A stretch of 5,982 bases of DNA, taken from H2-BAC3 sp045863035. GTDB lineage: Bacteria; Bacteroidota; Ignavibacteria; Ignavibacteriales; Ignavibacteriaceae. A model generated the notes under the pieces. That model was not told the DNA's origin. It worked only from the letters and a program-made list of their open reading frames with translations, and did no database searches. This document shows, in pieces, positions 1 to 5,982 of the stretch. The stretch spans positions 1-5,982 of the forward strand of contig BTUV01000137.1 of the NCBI GenBank assembly GCA_045863035.1. Reading direction: 5' to 3'. Numbering within the stretch: the stretch's first letter is position 1; each line of letters starts with the position of its first letter. Made by a program: the position numbers and the translations under genes.

Positions 1-241
1 AAAATACTCTGCTTCGTTAACATCACTTACGTTTTTGATGTGAAAGTTTACAAATTACAAGACAAAACTATCTTTTATAATTTCGCCTGATCAGAAGTTT
101 AGTTAAAACCAACAGTCAGCCGCATGTTCGCAATAACAAGACTCACCCCCAAACCCCCTCTCTCCTTACAGTGTAAGTTTTAACTGAATATATTCTCTTG
201 CAGAATTTAAATTTGTGTTTGCCGGGTTCTGTATTGGAAAG

Positions 242-277
242 AGGGGGCTTAAAAAATTATACATTGTTCATTGTACA
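242..277 (-). repeat. Partial inverted copy of the right-end 32-bp repeat
   Basis: The 15 bases at 263-277 (ATTGTTCATTGTACA) are the exact reverse complement of 5880-5894. They are preceded at 243-249 by GGGGCTT, matching the reverse complement of the AAGCCCC block that follows in the right-end copies, but with a 13-base AT-rich linker instead of 4-5 bases. The same two building blocks in the same order, inverted and with a different linker, point to one dispersed intergenic repeat family. A second G-rich word (CGGAAGCGGGGG, 279-290) follows directly. Confidence 0.6.
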
Positions 278-408
278 TCGGAAGCGGGGGTTTTGCTACT
301 GAAGCATCGCCACTGTATCCGGAATTTCCTTTTTCCAAATTGCATCGTCAGCGATAAGGGTCTGACTCAATATATTTTTTCCACAATTTATCACTAAAAT
401 TAGTATGA

Positions 409-455
409 CAAATTATGAAAAAATCAGTGTTTTTAAATCGTATTCGAAGATTTTT
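409..455 (+). repeat. Upstream element, copy A
   Basis: This 47-base segment aligns with 1252-1297 at about 36 of 47 columns with one gap, counted by eye. The best part is GAAAAAATCRGTGTTTTT (417-434), identical in 17 of 18 positions, then a variable spacer, then GTATTCG and a T-run. It lies 245 bases before the start of the cyclic-nucleotide-binding gene; the other copy lies 161 bases before the kinase start. It could be a dispersed intergenic repeat or a shared regulatory site. A spurious open frame begins inside it at 415. Confidence 0.6.
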
Positions 456-647
456 ACGATTTGGTCAGATTTTGGCAGAAATCAGGACTGATAAACGGCT
501 GACTTGTCCACCCCGCTCACACACACTCTCTCGGAGCCGGTGGCATCATTTATCATACCCCCTCTCGCTGCATTCCCGGTCTGAAACCCGCATGGCTGGT
601 GGTCAACATCAGGTAAAGATATTTTTTCTGCCGGGTCAGATTACTGT

Positions 648-676
648 TTTGCGTAACAAGTTTCAGTGTATTTTTG
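648..676 (+). promoter_or_regulatory. Candidate Bacteroidota-type promoter
   Basis: TTTG at 648-651 is followed after 17 bases by TATTTTTG at 669-676. This fits the Bacteroidota housekeeping consensus (TTG or TTTG, 17-23 bases, TAnnTTTG). Transcription would start near 682-684 and give a leader of under 20 bases that still includes the GAAGG ribosome binding site. Caution: the -7 word overlaps a GTGT-T-run-GCGGG word resembling the repeats at 213-226 and 1270-1282, so the match may be partly a by-product of the repeat. Confidence 0.4.
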
Positions 677-690
677 CGGGTAACAGATAA

Positions 691-695
691 GAAGG
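691..695 (+). promoter_or_regulatory. Ribosome binding site of the 700 gene
   Basis: GAAGG stands 4 bases before the ATG at 700. The spacing is short, but it is the only purine-rich site nearby. It supports ATG 700 over later in-frame starts, which would remove conserved residues of the beta-barrel. Confidence 0.5.
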
Positions 696-699
696 TTTT

Positions 700-1065
700 A
701 TGAAAGAGTTTGCCGAAGGAAGAGTTCTTGTTAAAGAGGGAGAAATCGGAAAAGAGTTTTATATACTGCTCTCCGGCAGTGTGGTGGTGTTTAAAAACGG
801 GAAGAAGATCGCTGAGATTTCAGCTAAGGGCTCAACCATAGGCGAACTGAGCGGAATTCTTTCCACGCCAAGAACCGCGACCGTTATGGCGCAGGAAGAC
901 TGTACCGTTGAAGAAATTACTTCTGATATGGATTCGCTGATAAAGGAAAATCCGGAATTGCTGAAAAAAATGCTCTATTTTATGGCGGAACGGCTCAGCG
1001 CGACAACTTCAAAACTCGCGGAATTTACAGAAGTTTTTGAGCACCTCGGCAAAAAAGCATTTTAA
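700..1065 (+). CDS. Stand-alone cyclic nucleotide-binding domain protein
   Basis: This 121-residue cytoplasmic protein consists of a single cyclic nucleotide-binding (CNB/Crp-type) domain. The beta-barrel runs from about residue 6 to 74. Visible landmarks are EGEIGKEFYILLSG (13-26) with the conserved structural glycines, and the phosphate-binding cassette IGELSGILSTPRTATV (47-62), in which Glu49 and Arg58 occupy the positions that hold the ribose and cyclic phosphate in cAMP/cGMP binders. Residues 78-110 form the closing helices. There is no helix-turn-helix, so it is not a Crp/Fnr transcription factor, and no kinase, channel or cyclase part. The N-terminal helices usual before the barrel are almost missing. 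It probably acts as a small ligand-binding adaptor, but its partner is unknown. It appears to be its own transcription unit, 393 bases ahead of the kinase. Family assignment is firm; actual ligand binding is inferred. Confidence 0.9.
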   Translation: MKEFAEGRVLVKEGEIGKEFYILLSGSVVVFKNGKKIAEISAKGSTIGELSGILSTPRTATVMAQEDCTVEEITSDMDSLIKENPELLKKMLYFMAERLSATTSKLAEFTEVFEHLGKKAF

Positions 1066-1103
1066 GCCAACGAAGCACACAAACAATATCATCTGAAGAT
1101 TTT

Positions 1104-1143
1104 TAACGCAAAGGAAAAAAAGTTAACCCAAAGTAACGCAAAG
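1104..1143. repeat. TAACGCAAAG repeat cluster
   Basis: The 10-base word TAACGCAAAG occurs exactly at 1104-1113 and 1134-1143, with a one-mismatch copy (TAACCCAAAG) at 1124-1133 directly abutting the last. The fourth 10-base slot, 1114-1123, is filled by an A-rich stretch, so the block keeps a 10-base register. Related words (ACGCAAAG strings) occur between genes in many bacterial genomes, so this is most likely a dispersed repeat rather than a gene-specific operator. Confidence 0.6.
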
Positions 1144-1251
1144 TTTTAGAAGTCAGCCGGCGTCCTTTGTGTCGTCATTGTCCCCCGTAAGCCAACATAG
1201 CAGCAAACATTGTTTAAGCCCCCTGTTTACATTATTTTACCGGTACAAATA

Positions 1252-1297
1252 CCAATTACGAAAAAATCGGTGTTTTTGCCGGTATTCGCACGTTTTT
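1252..1297 (+). repeat. Upstream element, copy B
   Basis: Partner of 409-455. It carries CAATTACG-type lead sequence, six A residues, TCGGTGTTTTT, then GCCGGTATTCG and a T-run. It lies between the repeat cluster and the kinase start. Compared with copy A, the spacer between the T-run and GTATTCG is one base shorter and GC-rich. The centre (AAAAAATC/GGTGTTTTT) is an imperfect inverted repeat, which would suit either a protein-binding site or a short stem. Confidence 0.6.
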
Positions 1298-1458
1298 TGA
1301 GTGGGGGAATATTTCAGCAGCAGGCAAGAAAACATAACTGAACTGCGGCGCGGCTGAAAATCTGCCCCGGCATTTTGCAATTTTTCTCCCCTCGCTTTTA
1401 ATTATAAAACAGAAATCCGTATTTTACCTTCAAATAAAATTGAGAGTTCTTCAAGCTC

Positions 1459-4400
1459 ATGGTGCTAAAGAAGCGGAAAATTCATTGGTATCTGTTGGCT
1501 GGTTTTTTTGGTCTGTCGGCAGTGTTAATCGTCTCGGGTGTCGTTTTTTACAACTTCAACAAATCAGAGGTTCAGACACAGCGTTATAATGAGCTTTCAG
1601 CCATCAGCTCCTTAAAAAAGCAGCAGATTGAAAAGTGGATACGGGAACGGCAGTCTGATGCTTTCTTCTTTTATTATAATCCAGCGTTTCACCGCGATGC
1701 AGCCCTTCTGGGTAAGACTCCGAAATCAGCAGAAGCCCGCGAGACAGTTGAGGGCTGGATTTATCCTCTTTATAAAAGCCATCTTTACCGAAGCATCAGT
1801 TTGTGGGATGAACAAAACACGCTTCTTTGTATAGTGGGCGATACAACGTATTCCGCGGTACTGACAGAATACGCGCGCACTCTGAGTATTGCTGATACTA
1901 TAACTCTCTCCGACCTCTATTTTTTTGATGACCGGATTGCAATGGACCTTATTTCGAATATCAGGGTACCCGGAGCTGCAAAATCCTGGAAACTCTTCTT
2001 CCACATAGATCCGTTTATTGAACTTTTCCCCCTGATACAAACATGGCCAACGCTGAGCAGGACGGCTGAATCTCTTTTGCTTGAAAGTGAGGGTGACAGT
2101 GTTCTTTATCTTAACGAACTGAGGCATCAGAAAGGAACAGCTCTTAAACTGAAACTTCCCGGTAGCGCTCAATATACCGCTCCTCAAATGGTTGCAAAGC
2201 GGAAAACCGGATTATCAGAGGGGATTGACTACCGGGGGATTACTGTTGTTTTAAATTCAGTTAAACTGAGTCATCGTAACTGGTATTTAGTCAGCAAGGT
2301 TGACACAGAGGAAGTTTATGAATCTGTTGACCGGAGCTTGCTTCTTATTGCAATTTTTACACTGGTGCTCATAGGGACAGCGGGTGGCAGCGTCTATATA
2401 TATTATAATCAGTCGCTGATCAATCAGTATCGTGAAATGCTGATCAAAGAGCAGGAGCGCGCGGAAGCTGTTACGCGTTATGAAACCCTCACCCGGTTTG
2501 CCAACGATGCCATTCTCATTGCTGATGAAAACGCAAAAATCATAGAAGCAAACCTGAAAGCCGAAGAGCTTTTCGGTTATTCCAAAGAAGAACTTCTCAC
2601 AAAAAATATAAGAGAGCTGCGGACCTCAGAATATGCGGGTATTGTAAATGATTTTCAGAAGCGTGCTGATACCGGCGATGGTATCAGGACCTCGGTTGAT
2701 TATCTCCGGAAAGATGGAACGGTATGGACCGGAGATGTCAGTTCAAAAACCATATTGATCGGCGGACAAAAATATTTCTTCGGTATCGTAAGGGATGTAA
2801 CAGAAATATTAGCAAACAGGAGACGCATTGACAAACTGAACCGCTTTAACATACTATTAAATGAAATTAATGAGCAGATAGTAAGAGTTGATAATGAAGC
2901 GGAGCTGCTGAAAAGAACATGTGAAACAGCGGTTGAACACGGGGGATTTCTGCTGGTCTGGATTGGCATTAAAACAAAGCATAATTCTCTCAGTCAGCTT
3001 GCCGGCGCCGGCGAAGCGGTTCATTTTCTGGCGGGGCTTTCTTTACAGAACCTGGATTATTCGACCGATCACAGTCAGATTTCACGGGCCCTAAGCTCAG
3101 GTGAGGTTGTATATATCAATAACCTGCCGGAACACCCTTCTGTGATTCAATGGAAAGAGCGGATTGAGGCAGCCGGAATCGGTGCAACCGCGGGTATTCC
3201 GGTAAATCTAAACCGGGCGGAACCTGCTTTTATTGCTTTTTATGTTAAGGAAAAGGATTTTTTTTATGACGAAGAGATGCGGCTTCTTAAAAGAATAGCT
3301 TCCAATATTTCTTTTGCGGTTGAAAAAATTCATCTTGAACAGAAGCGAAAAGAGGCAGAGCGGCAAAGGCAGATCAGTGAGAAAAACTATGCGGCTGTTG
3401 CCGCAAACATTCCTCAGTCAGATGTCTATTTGTTTGATAAGGAGCGTATCATTCAACTTGCAGATGGTTCTGAAATGAAAAAATTCGGGCTGGGGAATGA
3501 GCTTTATCAGGGCAGACGCATAGATAAGCTGTTGGCATTTGAGACATACGGTCTTTCCCCTGATTTTTTCAGCCGGGTGCTTAACGGGGAAGATATGAAA
3601 GAGGAAATCCGCATTCAGAATTATGTATATACCATTAACGGAATACCGGTAAGAGACGAGGGGGGAGCGCTCAGGGGGGGTATTGCGCTCATAACGGATA
3701 TATCTGAGACCAGGCGTGCCGAGGAAGCAATTATTGCAAGCGAAGAAAAACACCGCAATCTTATTAACCAGCTACCGGATGCAGTGATGCTGATTAGCAG
3801 CCAGGGTGTTATTACTTTTGCCAGCCCGGCGGCACTGGAACTGTTTGGCATGACCGAAAAAAATTACCGGACGTTTCATTTCCCCGCTTTGGTTACCGGC
3901 AGAACAGAGGAAGAACAAGTTGCGCTGCGCGAAGAAATCAGCCGCGGTAATTACGTTCACGGAGAAGAAAAATTCAGGAAGCTGAACGGGGAAGAGTTTT
4001 ATGCTGAGTTTTCCGTAAGACAGACAGCGCCGGATGTGGTTCAAATTGTAATGAGAGATATCACTGAAAGAAAGATGAATGAAGAACTGGTAAAACAGAA
4101 AACCGGACAGCTTCAGGGATTTTTTAACAGCGGAAAATATTTTATGGGAATTATTGAGCTGCGCGGTGAGGATGCTTATGTTTTAATGCTTAATGATGCT
4201 TACGCTGCTCTTATCGGTCAGACACCGGCGATGCTTGAGGGAAAGTGCACCAGAATATTTGCATCCAGTGATAAAGAATATGAGGGATGGAAAGGACTGT
4301 TCATAAACTGCAGAGATACCGGTCAGTCGGTTAATATTGACACACCTTTTCCCATAGTCGGTGAAGATTTTTATGTTCATACTTCTATCAACCGGATACC

Positions 4401-5190
4401 TCACGAAGGCAAATATGATTCGTTTTCATTCATAGCATTTGATATATCAGAACGGATGCGCTATGAAAAAGAATTGTTTGAGTCACAGGACTCACTGCAC
4501 AAACTTGCCGTCCATCTCCAGAATGCCAGAGAAAACGAACGTATAGCAATAGCGCGGGAAATGCATGATGAACTGGGGCAACTGCTTACCGCGGTTAAGA
4601 TGAATGTTACTTTTCTGATAAGGCAGTTAAAAAAAGAAGAACCACTTCCGAAAACAAAAGAAACCATAAATGAGCTGGAAGGCATTTCATCGACCATTGA
4701 TGAAAGCGTAAAGGGAGTCCGCCGGCTTATAACCAAGCTGCGGCCGGAAGTGCTGGATAATCTCGGCTTATTTTCCGCAATTGACCGGCTTGCGGAAGAT
4801 TTCAGACAGAAGACAGGCAAGATCGCGGTTTTTGAAAATTCCGCCGGAGAACCGGAGCTTGGCAAGGATATTTCATTGGCGCTTTTCAGAATAGTGCAGG
4901 AGTGTATTACTAACGTGATTAAACACGCCGAAGCAGAAAGTGTAAAAATTACATTTTCAAAAAGTAACGGTTTTTATCTGCTCGCGATCGCCGATGACGG
5001 TAAGGGTTTTAATAAAGGAAAGCGGAAATCGGGAAAACAGTTTGGTCTTATGGGGATACAAGAGCGGATGTATATATTCGGAGGAGAAGTTTCTGTGAGC
5101 AGCAATCCGGGCAAAGGCACGGTAGTAACGGTACGGCTGCCTGAAAACGCGGAACTTCAGGGCAGTAAAAAGAAAGAGGAAACAACATGA
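1459..5190 (+). CDS. Cache-PAS-GAF-PAS-PAS-PAS sensor histidine kinase
   Basis: A 1243-residue inner-membrane sensor kinase that autophosphorylates and passes phosphate to the regulator encoded next. Membrane helices are at about 11-31 and 294-316. Between them lies a ~260-residue periplasmic Cache/PDC-like sensor with the LSAISSLKKQQIEKWIRER lead helix (46-64) and the conserved LFPLIQTWPT..SRTAE..LNELRH block (189-223). Cytoplasmic order: signalling helix 317-340, PAS 341-450, GAF 458-624, divergent PAS 640-750, PAS 761-871, PAS 884-999, HisKA_3 about 1020-1095 and HATPase about 1135-1232. His1036 in REMHDELGQ is the phospho-acceptor; Asp1037 and Gln1041 form the DxxxQ phosphatase signature of the NarX group. 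ATP-site boxes are intact: QE..N (1147-1152), DDGKGF (1179-1184), GLMGIQERM (1196-1204), NPGKGT (1216-1221). There is no receiver domain. The start at ATG 1459 places a basic N-terminus just before helix 1, although its Shine-Dalgarno (GAGAG, 1442-1446) is weak. The signal sensed is unknown. Confidence 0.95.
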   Translation: MVLKKRKIHWYLLAGFFGLSAVLIVSGVVFYNFNKSEVQTQRYNELSAISSLKKQQIEKWIRERQSDAFFFYYNPAFHRDAALLGKTPKSAEARETVEGWIYPLYKSHLYRSISLWDEQNTLLCIVGDTTYSAVLTEYARTLSIADTITLSDLYFFDDRIAMDLISNIRVPGAAKSWKLFFHIDPFIELFPLIQTWPTLSRTAESLLLESEGDSVLYLNELRHQKGTALKLKLPGSAQYTAPQMVAKRKTGLSEGIDYRGITVVLNSVKLSHRNWYLVSKVDTEEVYESVDRSLLLIAIFTLVLIGTAGGSVYIYYNQSLINQYREMLIKEQERAEAVTRYETLTRFANDAILIADENAKIIEANLKAEELFGYSKEELLTKNIRELRTSEYAGIVNDFQKRADTGDGIRTSVDYLRKDGTVWTGDVSSKTILIGGQKYFFGIVRDVTEILANRRRIDKLNRFNILLNEINEQIVRVDNEAELLKRTCETAVEHGGFLLVWIGIKTKHNSLSQLAGAGEAVHFLAGLSLQNLDYSTDHSQISRALSSGEVVYINNLPEHPSVIQWKERIEAAGIGATAGIPVNLNRAEPAFIAFYVKEKDFFYDEEMRLLKRIASNISFAVEKIHLEQKRKEAERQRQISEKNYAAVAANIPQSDVYLFDKERIIQLADGSEMKKFGLGNELYQGRRIDKLLAFETYGLSPDFFSRVLNGEDMKEEIRIQNYVYTINGIPVRDEGGALRGGIALITDISETRRAEEAIIASEEKHRNLINQLPDAVMLISSQGVITFASPAALELFGMTEKNYRTFHFPALVTGRTEEEQVALREEISRGNYVHGEEKFRKLNGEEFYAEFSVRQTAPDVVQIVMRDITERKMNEELVKQKTGQLQGFFNSGKYFMGIIELRGEDAYVLMLNDAYAALIGQTPAMLEGKCTRIFASSDKEYEGWKGLFINCRDTGQSVNIDTPFPIVGEDFYVHTSINRIPHEGKYDSFSFIAFDISERMRYEKELFESQDSLHKLAVHLQNARENERIAIAREMHDELGQLLTAVKMNVTFLIRQLKKEEPLPKTKETINELEGISSTIDESVKGVRRLITKLRPEVLDNLGLFSAIDRLAEDFRQKTGKIAVFENSAGEPELGKDISLALFRIVQECITNVIKHAEAESVKITFSKSNGFYLLAIADDGKGFNKGKRKSGKQFGLMGIQERMYIFGGEVSVSSNPGKGTVVTVRLPENAELQGSKKKEETT
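5175..5180 (+). promoter_or_regulatory. Ribosome binding site of the response regulator
   Basis: AGAGGA lies inside the kinase's last codons, 6 bases before the ATG at 5187. With the ATGA overlap (start 5187-5189, kinase stop 5188-5190) it fixes the regulator's start and indicates translational coupling. Confidence 0.65.
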
Positions 5191-5819
5191 TTACTATATA
5201 TATAGCAGACGATCATCAGCTTATAAGGGAAGGGCTGAAAAAAGTGCTCAAAGGGGAGGATGGTCTTACGGTCGCGGGTGATACCGGCAACCCTGATGAG
5301 ATTCTGCCTTTTCTTGAAAAACATGATACCGGTGTAGTTATTTTGGATTTAAATTTTCCCTCACGAAGCGGGCTGGAAATTCTAAAAGACATAAAGAGCA
5401 TTTATCCTGAAACCGCTGTACTGATACTCTCAATGAATCCGGAGGAGCATTTTGCTGTCAGGGCGCTCAAGGCAGGCGCGTCGGGATATCTTACAAAAGA
5501 GAGCGCGGCTGAAGAACTGATCGCCGCAATACACAAAGCCGCGGCAGGAGGAAAATACATCAGTTCGCACCTGGCCGAAAAGCTTGCGTTTGACCTTGAT
5601 GCAACTCTTTCCAAAACCACACATCAGATGCTTTCAGACAGGGAGTTTGAAGTGCTTATTCTTATCGCTAAAGGAAAGCCGCAAAATGAGATAGCCGCAG
5701 AACTAAACCTGAGCCCCAGCACTGTGAATACCTACCGCGGCAGAGTTATCGAAAAAATGGGGTTTAAGTCAAACGCAGAACTGGTGCAATACGCGGTTAA
5801 GAACAAACTGGTAGATTAG
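5187..5819 (+). CDS. NarL/LuxR-family response regulator
   Basis: A 210-residue two-domain transcription regulator of the usual NarL/FixJ length. The receiver domain spans about 3-118, with the acidic pocket Asp8-Asp9, phospho-acceptor Asp54 (VVILDLNFPSRSG), Ser82 as the switch hydroxyl and Lys104 (SGYLTKESA). A linker at about 119-146 leads to the LuxR-type helix-turn-helix at about 149-207, with LSDREFEVLILIAKG, then NEIAAELNLSPSTVNTYRGR containing the recognition helix. All catalytic receiver residues are present, so phosphorylation-dependent control is expected. The gene overlaps the kinase by 4 bases (ATGA), and its type matches the HisKA_3 kinase class, so the two form a cognate pair. 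In this family phosphorylation exposes the DNA-binding domain and promotes dimerisation. Target genes are unknown; the repeated elements upstream of 700 and 1459 are possible but unproven sites. Confidence 0.95.
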   Translation: MITIYIADDHQLIREGLKKVLKGEDGLTVAGDTGNPDEILPFLEKHDTGVVILDLNFPSRSGLEILKDIKSIYPETAVLILSMNPEEHFAVRALKAGASGYLTKESAAEELIAAIHKAAAGGKYISSHLAEKLAFDLDATLSKTTHQMLSDREFEVLILIAKGKPQNEIAAELNLSPSTVNTYRGRVIEKMGFKSNAELVQYAVKNKLVD

Positions 5820-5827
5820 CCGGAAAA

Positions 5828-5869
5828 CTCAGACTCCCGCGTTTAATTACCCGTTAATGGGAGTTTGAG
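5828..5869. terminator. Hairpin after the response regulator, possible terminator
   Basis: CTCAGACTCCC (5828-5838) pairs with GGGAGTTTGAG (5859-5869) over 11 positions with one G-T wobble, enclosing a 20-base loop that itself contains two TTAA words able to pair. It starts 8 bases after the regulator's stop. On the + strand it is followed by GAAAATTC rather than a T-run, so it is not a textbook intrinsic terminator. Read on the other strand the stem is followed by TTTTCC, so it could serve a convergent gene lying beyond the window, or both directions. Confidence 0.5.
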
Positions 5870-5879
5870 GAAAATTCAA

Positions 5880-5911
5880 TGTACAATGAACAATTCCGAA
5901 GCCCCCGGGAA
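5880..5911. repeat. 32-bp direct repeat, copy 1
   Basis: This unit has a CAATGAACAATT part, then CCGAAGCCCCCGGGAA. It differs from 5951-5982 at one base (A versus G at the fourth position). The start-to-start distance is 71 bases. Part of it recurs inverted at 242-277, so the family is dispersed rather than confined to this tail. Confidence 0.8.
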
Positions 5912-5950
5912 TCAATGAAGAATTAAAAATTAAAAATTAAGAATTAAGAA
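5912..5950. repeat. AATTAAR heptanucleotide tandem array between the two repeats
   Basis: Four consecutive 7-base units at 5921-5948 read AATTAAA, AATTAAA, AATTAAG, AATTAAG, and the array runs on into AAT at 5949-5951. It is introduced by CAATGAAGAATT (5913-5924), an 11 of 12 match to CAATGAACAATT in the flanking 32-bp units, so the array probably grew from the edge of a third, partial unit. No coding potential. Confidence 0.75.
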
Positions 5951-5982
5951 TGTGCAATGAACAATTCCGAAGCCCCCGGGAA
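5951..5982. repeat. 32-bp direct repeat, copy 2 (at window edge)
   Basis: Identical to 5880-5911 except for one base. It ends exactly at the last base of the window, so further units may follow outside and the total copy number is unknown. Confidence 0.8.

Larger units (their letters stand above)
1..699. other. Gene-free left flank with short repeats
   Basis: No gene is supportable in this stretch. Two open frames exist on the + strand (215-397 from GTG, 415-690 from ATG). Both lack a ribosome binding site, run through repeat sequence and give basic, low-complexity products unlike any family I know. The stretch includes a pyrimidine-rich patch at 142-168 (runs of C and CT), a partial inverted copy of the right-end repeat (242-277), one copy of a ~46-bp element (409-455) and several GTGTTTTTGCCGG-like words. 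The last 60 bases probably carry the promoter of the gene at 700. The beginning (1-130) is AT-rich and could be the 5' or 3' flank of a gene outside the window, but nothing there decides this. Confidence 0.6.
1066..1458. other. Gene-free spacer between the CNB gene and the kinase
   Basis: This 393-base gap has no open frame worth calling on either strand. From left to right it holds three TAACGCAAAG-type words (1104-1143), a block containing CCTTTGTG (1164-1171) that partly echoes those words in reverse complement, copy B of the ~46-bp element (1252-1297) and an AT-rich leader (1395-1440). No stem followed by a T-run is visible after the stop at 1065, so how the first gene terminates is unclear. 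No convincing promoter for the kinase is seen: TATTTTAC at 1420-1427 and TAAAATTG at 1435-1442 resemble -7 elements but lack a TTG at the right distance. Confidence 0.6.

Noticed and set aside
215..397. Open frame of 60 codons from GTG
   Set aside because: It has no ribosome binding site, passes straight through the dispersed repeat at 242-277, and its product shows no domain or family resemblance.
415..690. Open frame of 91 codons from ATG just before the first gene
   Set aside because: Its start codon lies inside the repeated element 409-455, no Shine-Dalgarno precedes it, the product is Arg/Ser/His-rich without recognisable pattern, and its end covers the promoter candidate of the next gene.
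1375..1408. Sigma-70-like promoter (TTGCAA ... TATAAA) before the kinase
   Set aside because: The spacer is 22 bases, far from the usual 17, and the FCB-like setting makes an Escherichia-type promoter less expected.
1726..5624. Several minus-strand open frames of 60-150 codons opposite the kinase and regulator
   Set aside because: They are antisense to strongly conserved domains on the + strand, overlap one another, and encode Ser/Leu/Ile-rich products typical of shadow frames.
5880..5982. CRISPR array (32-base repeats with a 39-base spacer)
   Set aside because: The sizes fit, but the only spacer is a low-complexity heptamer array that begins with a piece of the repeat itself, related repeat pieces occur elsewhere in the window, and no cas gene is present.
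242..5982. Composite transposon or genomic island bounded by inverted repeats
   Set aside because: There is no transposase, integrase or tRNA, no target-site duplication, and the left copy is only partial; a dispersed repeat family explains it better. Kept only as a finding to check.

Overview
The window holds one clear gene set on the + strand: a small stand-alone cyclic-nucleotide-binding domain protein (700-1065), then after 393 bases without a gene a very large membrane-bound sensor histidine kinase (1459-5190), overlapping by 4 bases its partner, a NarL/LuxR-type response regulator (5187-5819). No tRNA, rRNA, transposase or cas gene is visible.

Organism: probably a member of the FCB group (Bacteroidota / Ignavibacteriota-like). 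The pointers are indirect: a Bacteroidota-type promoter candidate (TTTTG, 17 bases, TATTTTTG) before the first gene, weak or variable Shine-Dalgarno sequences, base composition that is moderate in genes and AT-rich between them, and intergenic repeat families (CAATGAACAATT, AATTAAA heptamers, TAACGCAAAG) of a kind I associate with such genomes. This is inference; none of the proteins fixes the taxon.

Layout: 1-699 is non-coding or at least without a supportable gene, but rich in short repeats. 700-1065 is the cyclic-nucleotide-binding protein. 1066-1458 is non-coding, with a TAACGCAAAG repeat cluster and a second copy of a ~46-bp element also found at 409-455. 1459-5819 is the two-gene kinase/regulator operon. 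5820-5982 holds a hairpin followed by two copies of a 32-bp repeat separated by a heptanucleotide tandem array; the second copy ends exactly at the window edge. A partial copy of that repeat lies in inverted orientation near the left end (242-277).

How the genes work together: the kinase has a periplasmic Cache-like sensor, then PAS-GAF-PAS-PAS-PAS and a HisKA_3/HATPase core. It should phosphorylate Asp54 of the regulator, which then binds DNA through its C-terminal helix-turn-helix. The cyclic-nucleotide-binding protein is nearby but has no catalytic or DNA-binding domain, and no direct link to the two-component pair can be shown. I see no convincing new defence or mobile system. The most unusual content is the kinase's domain stacking and the repeats recurring upstream of both transcription units and at both ends of the window.
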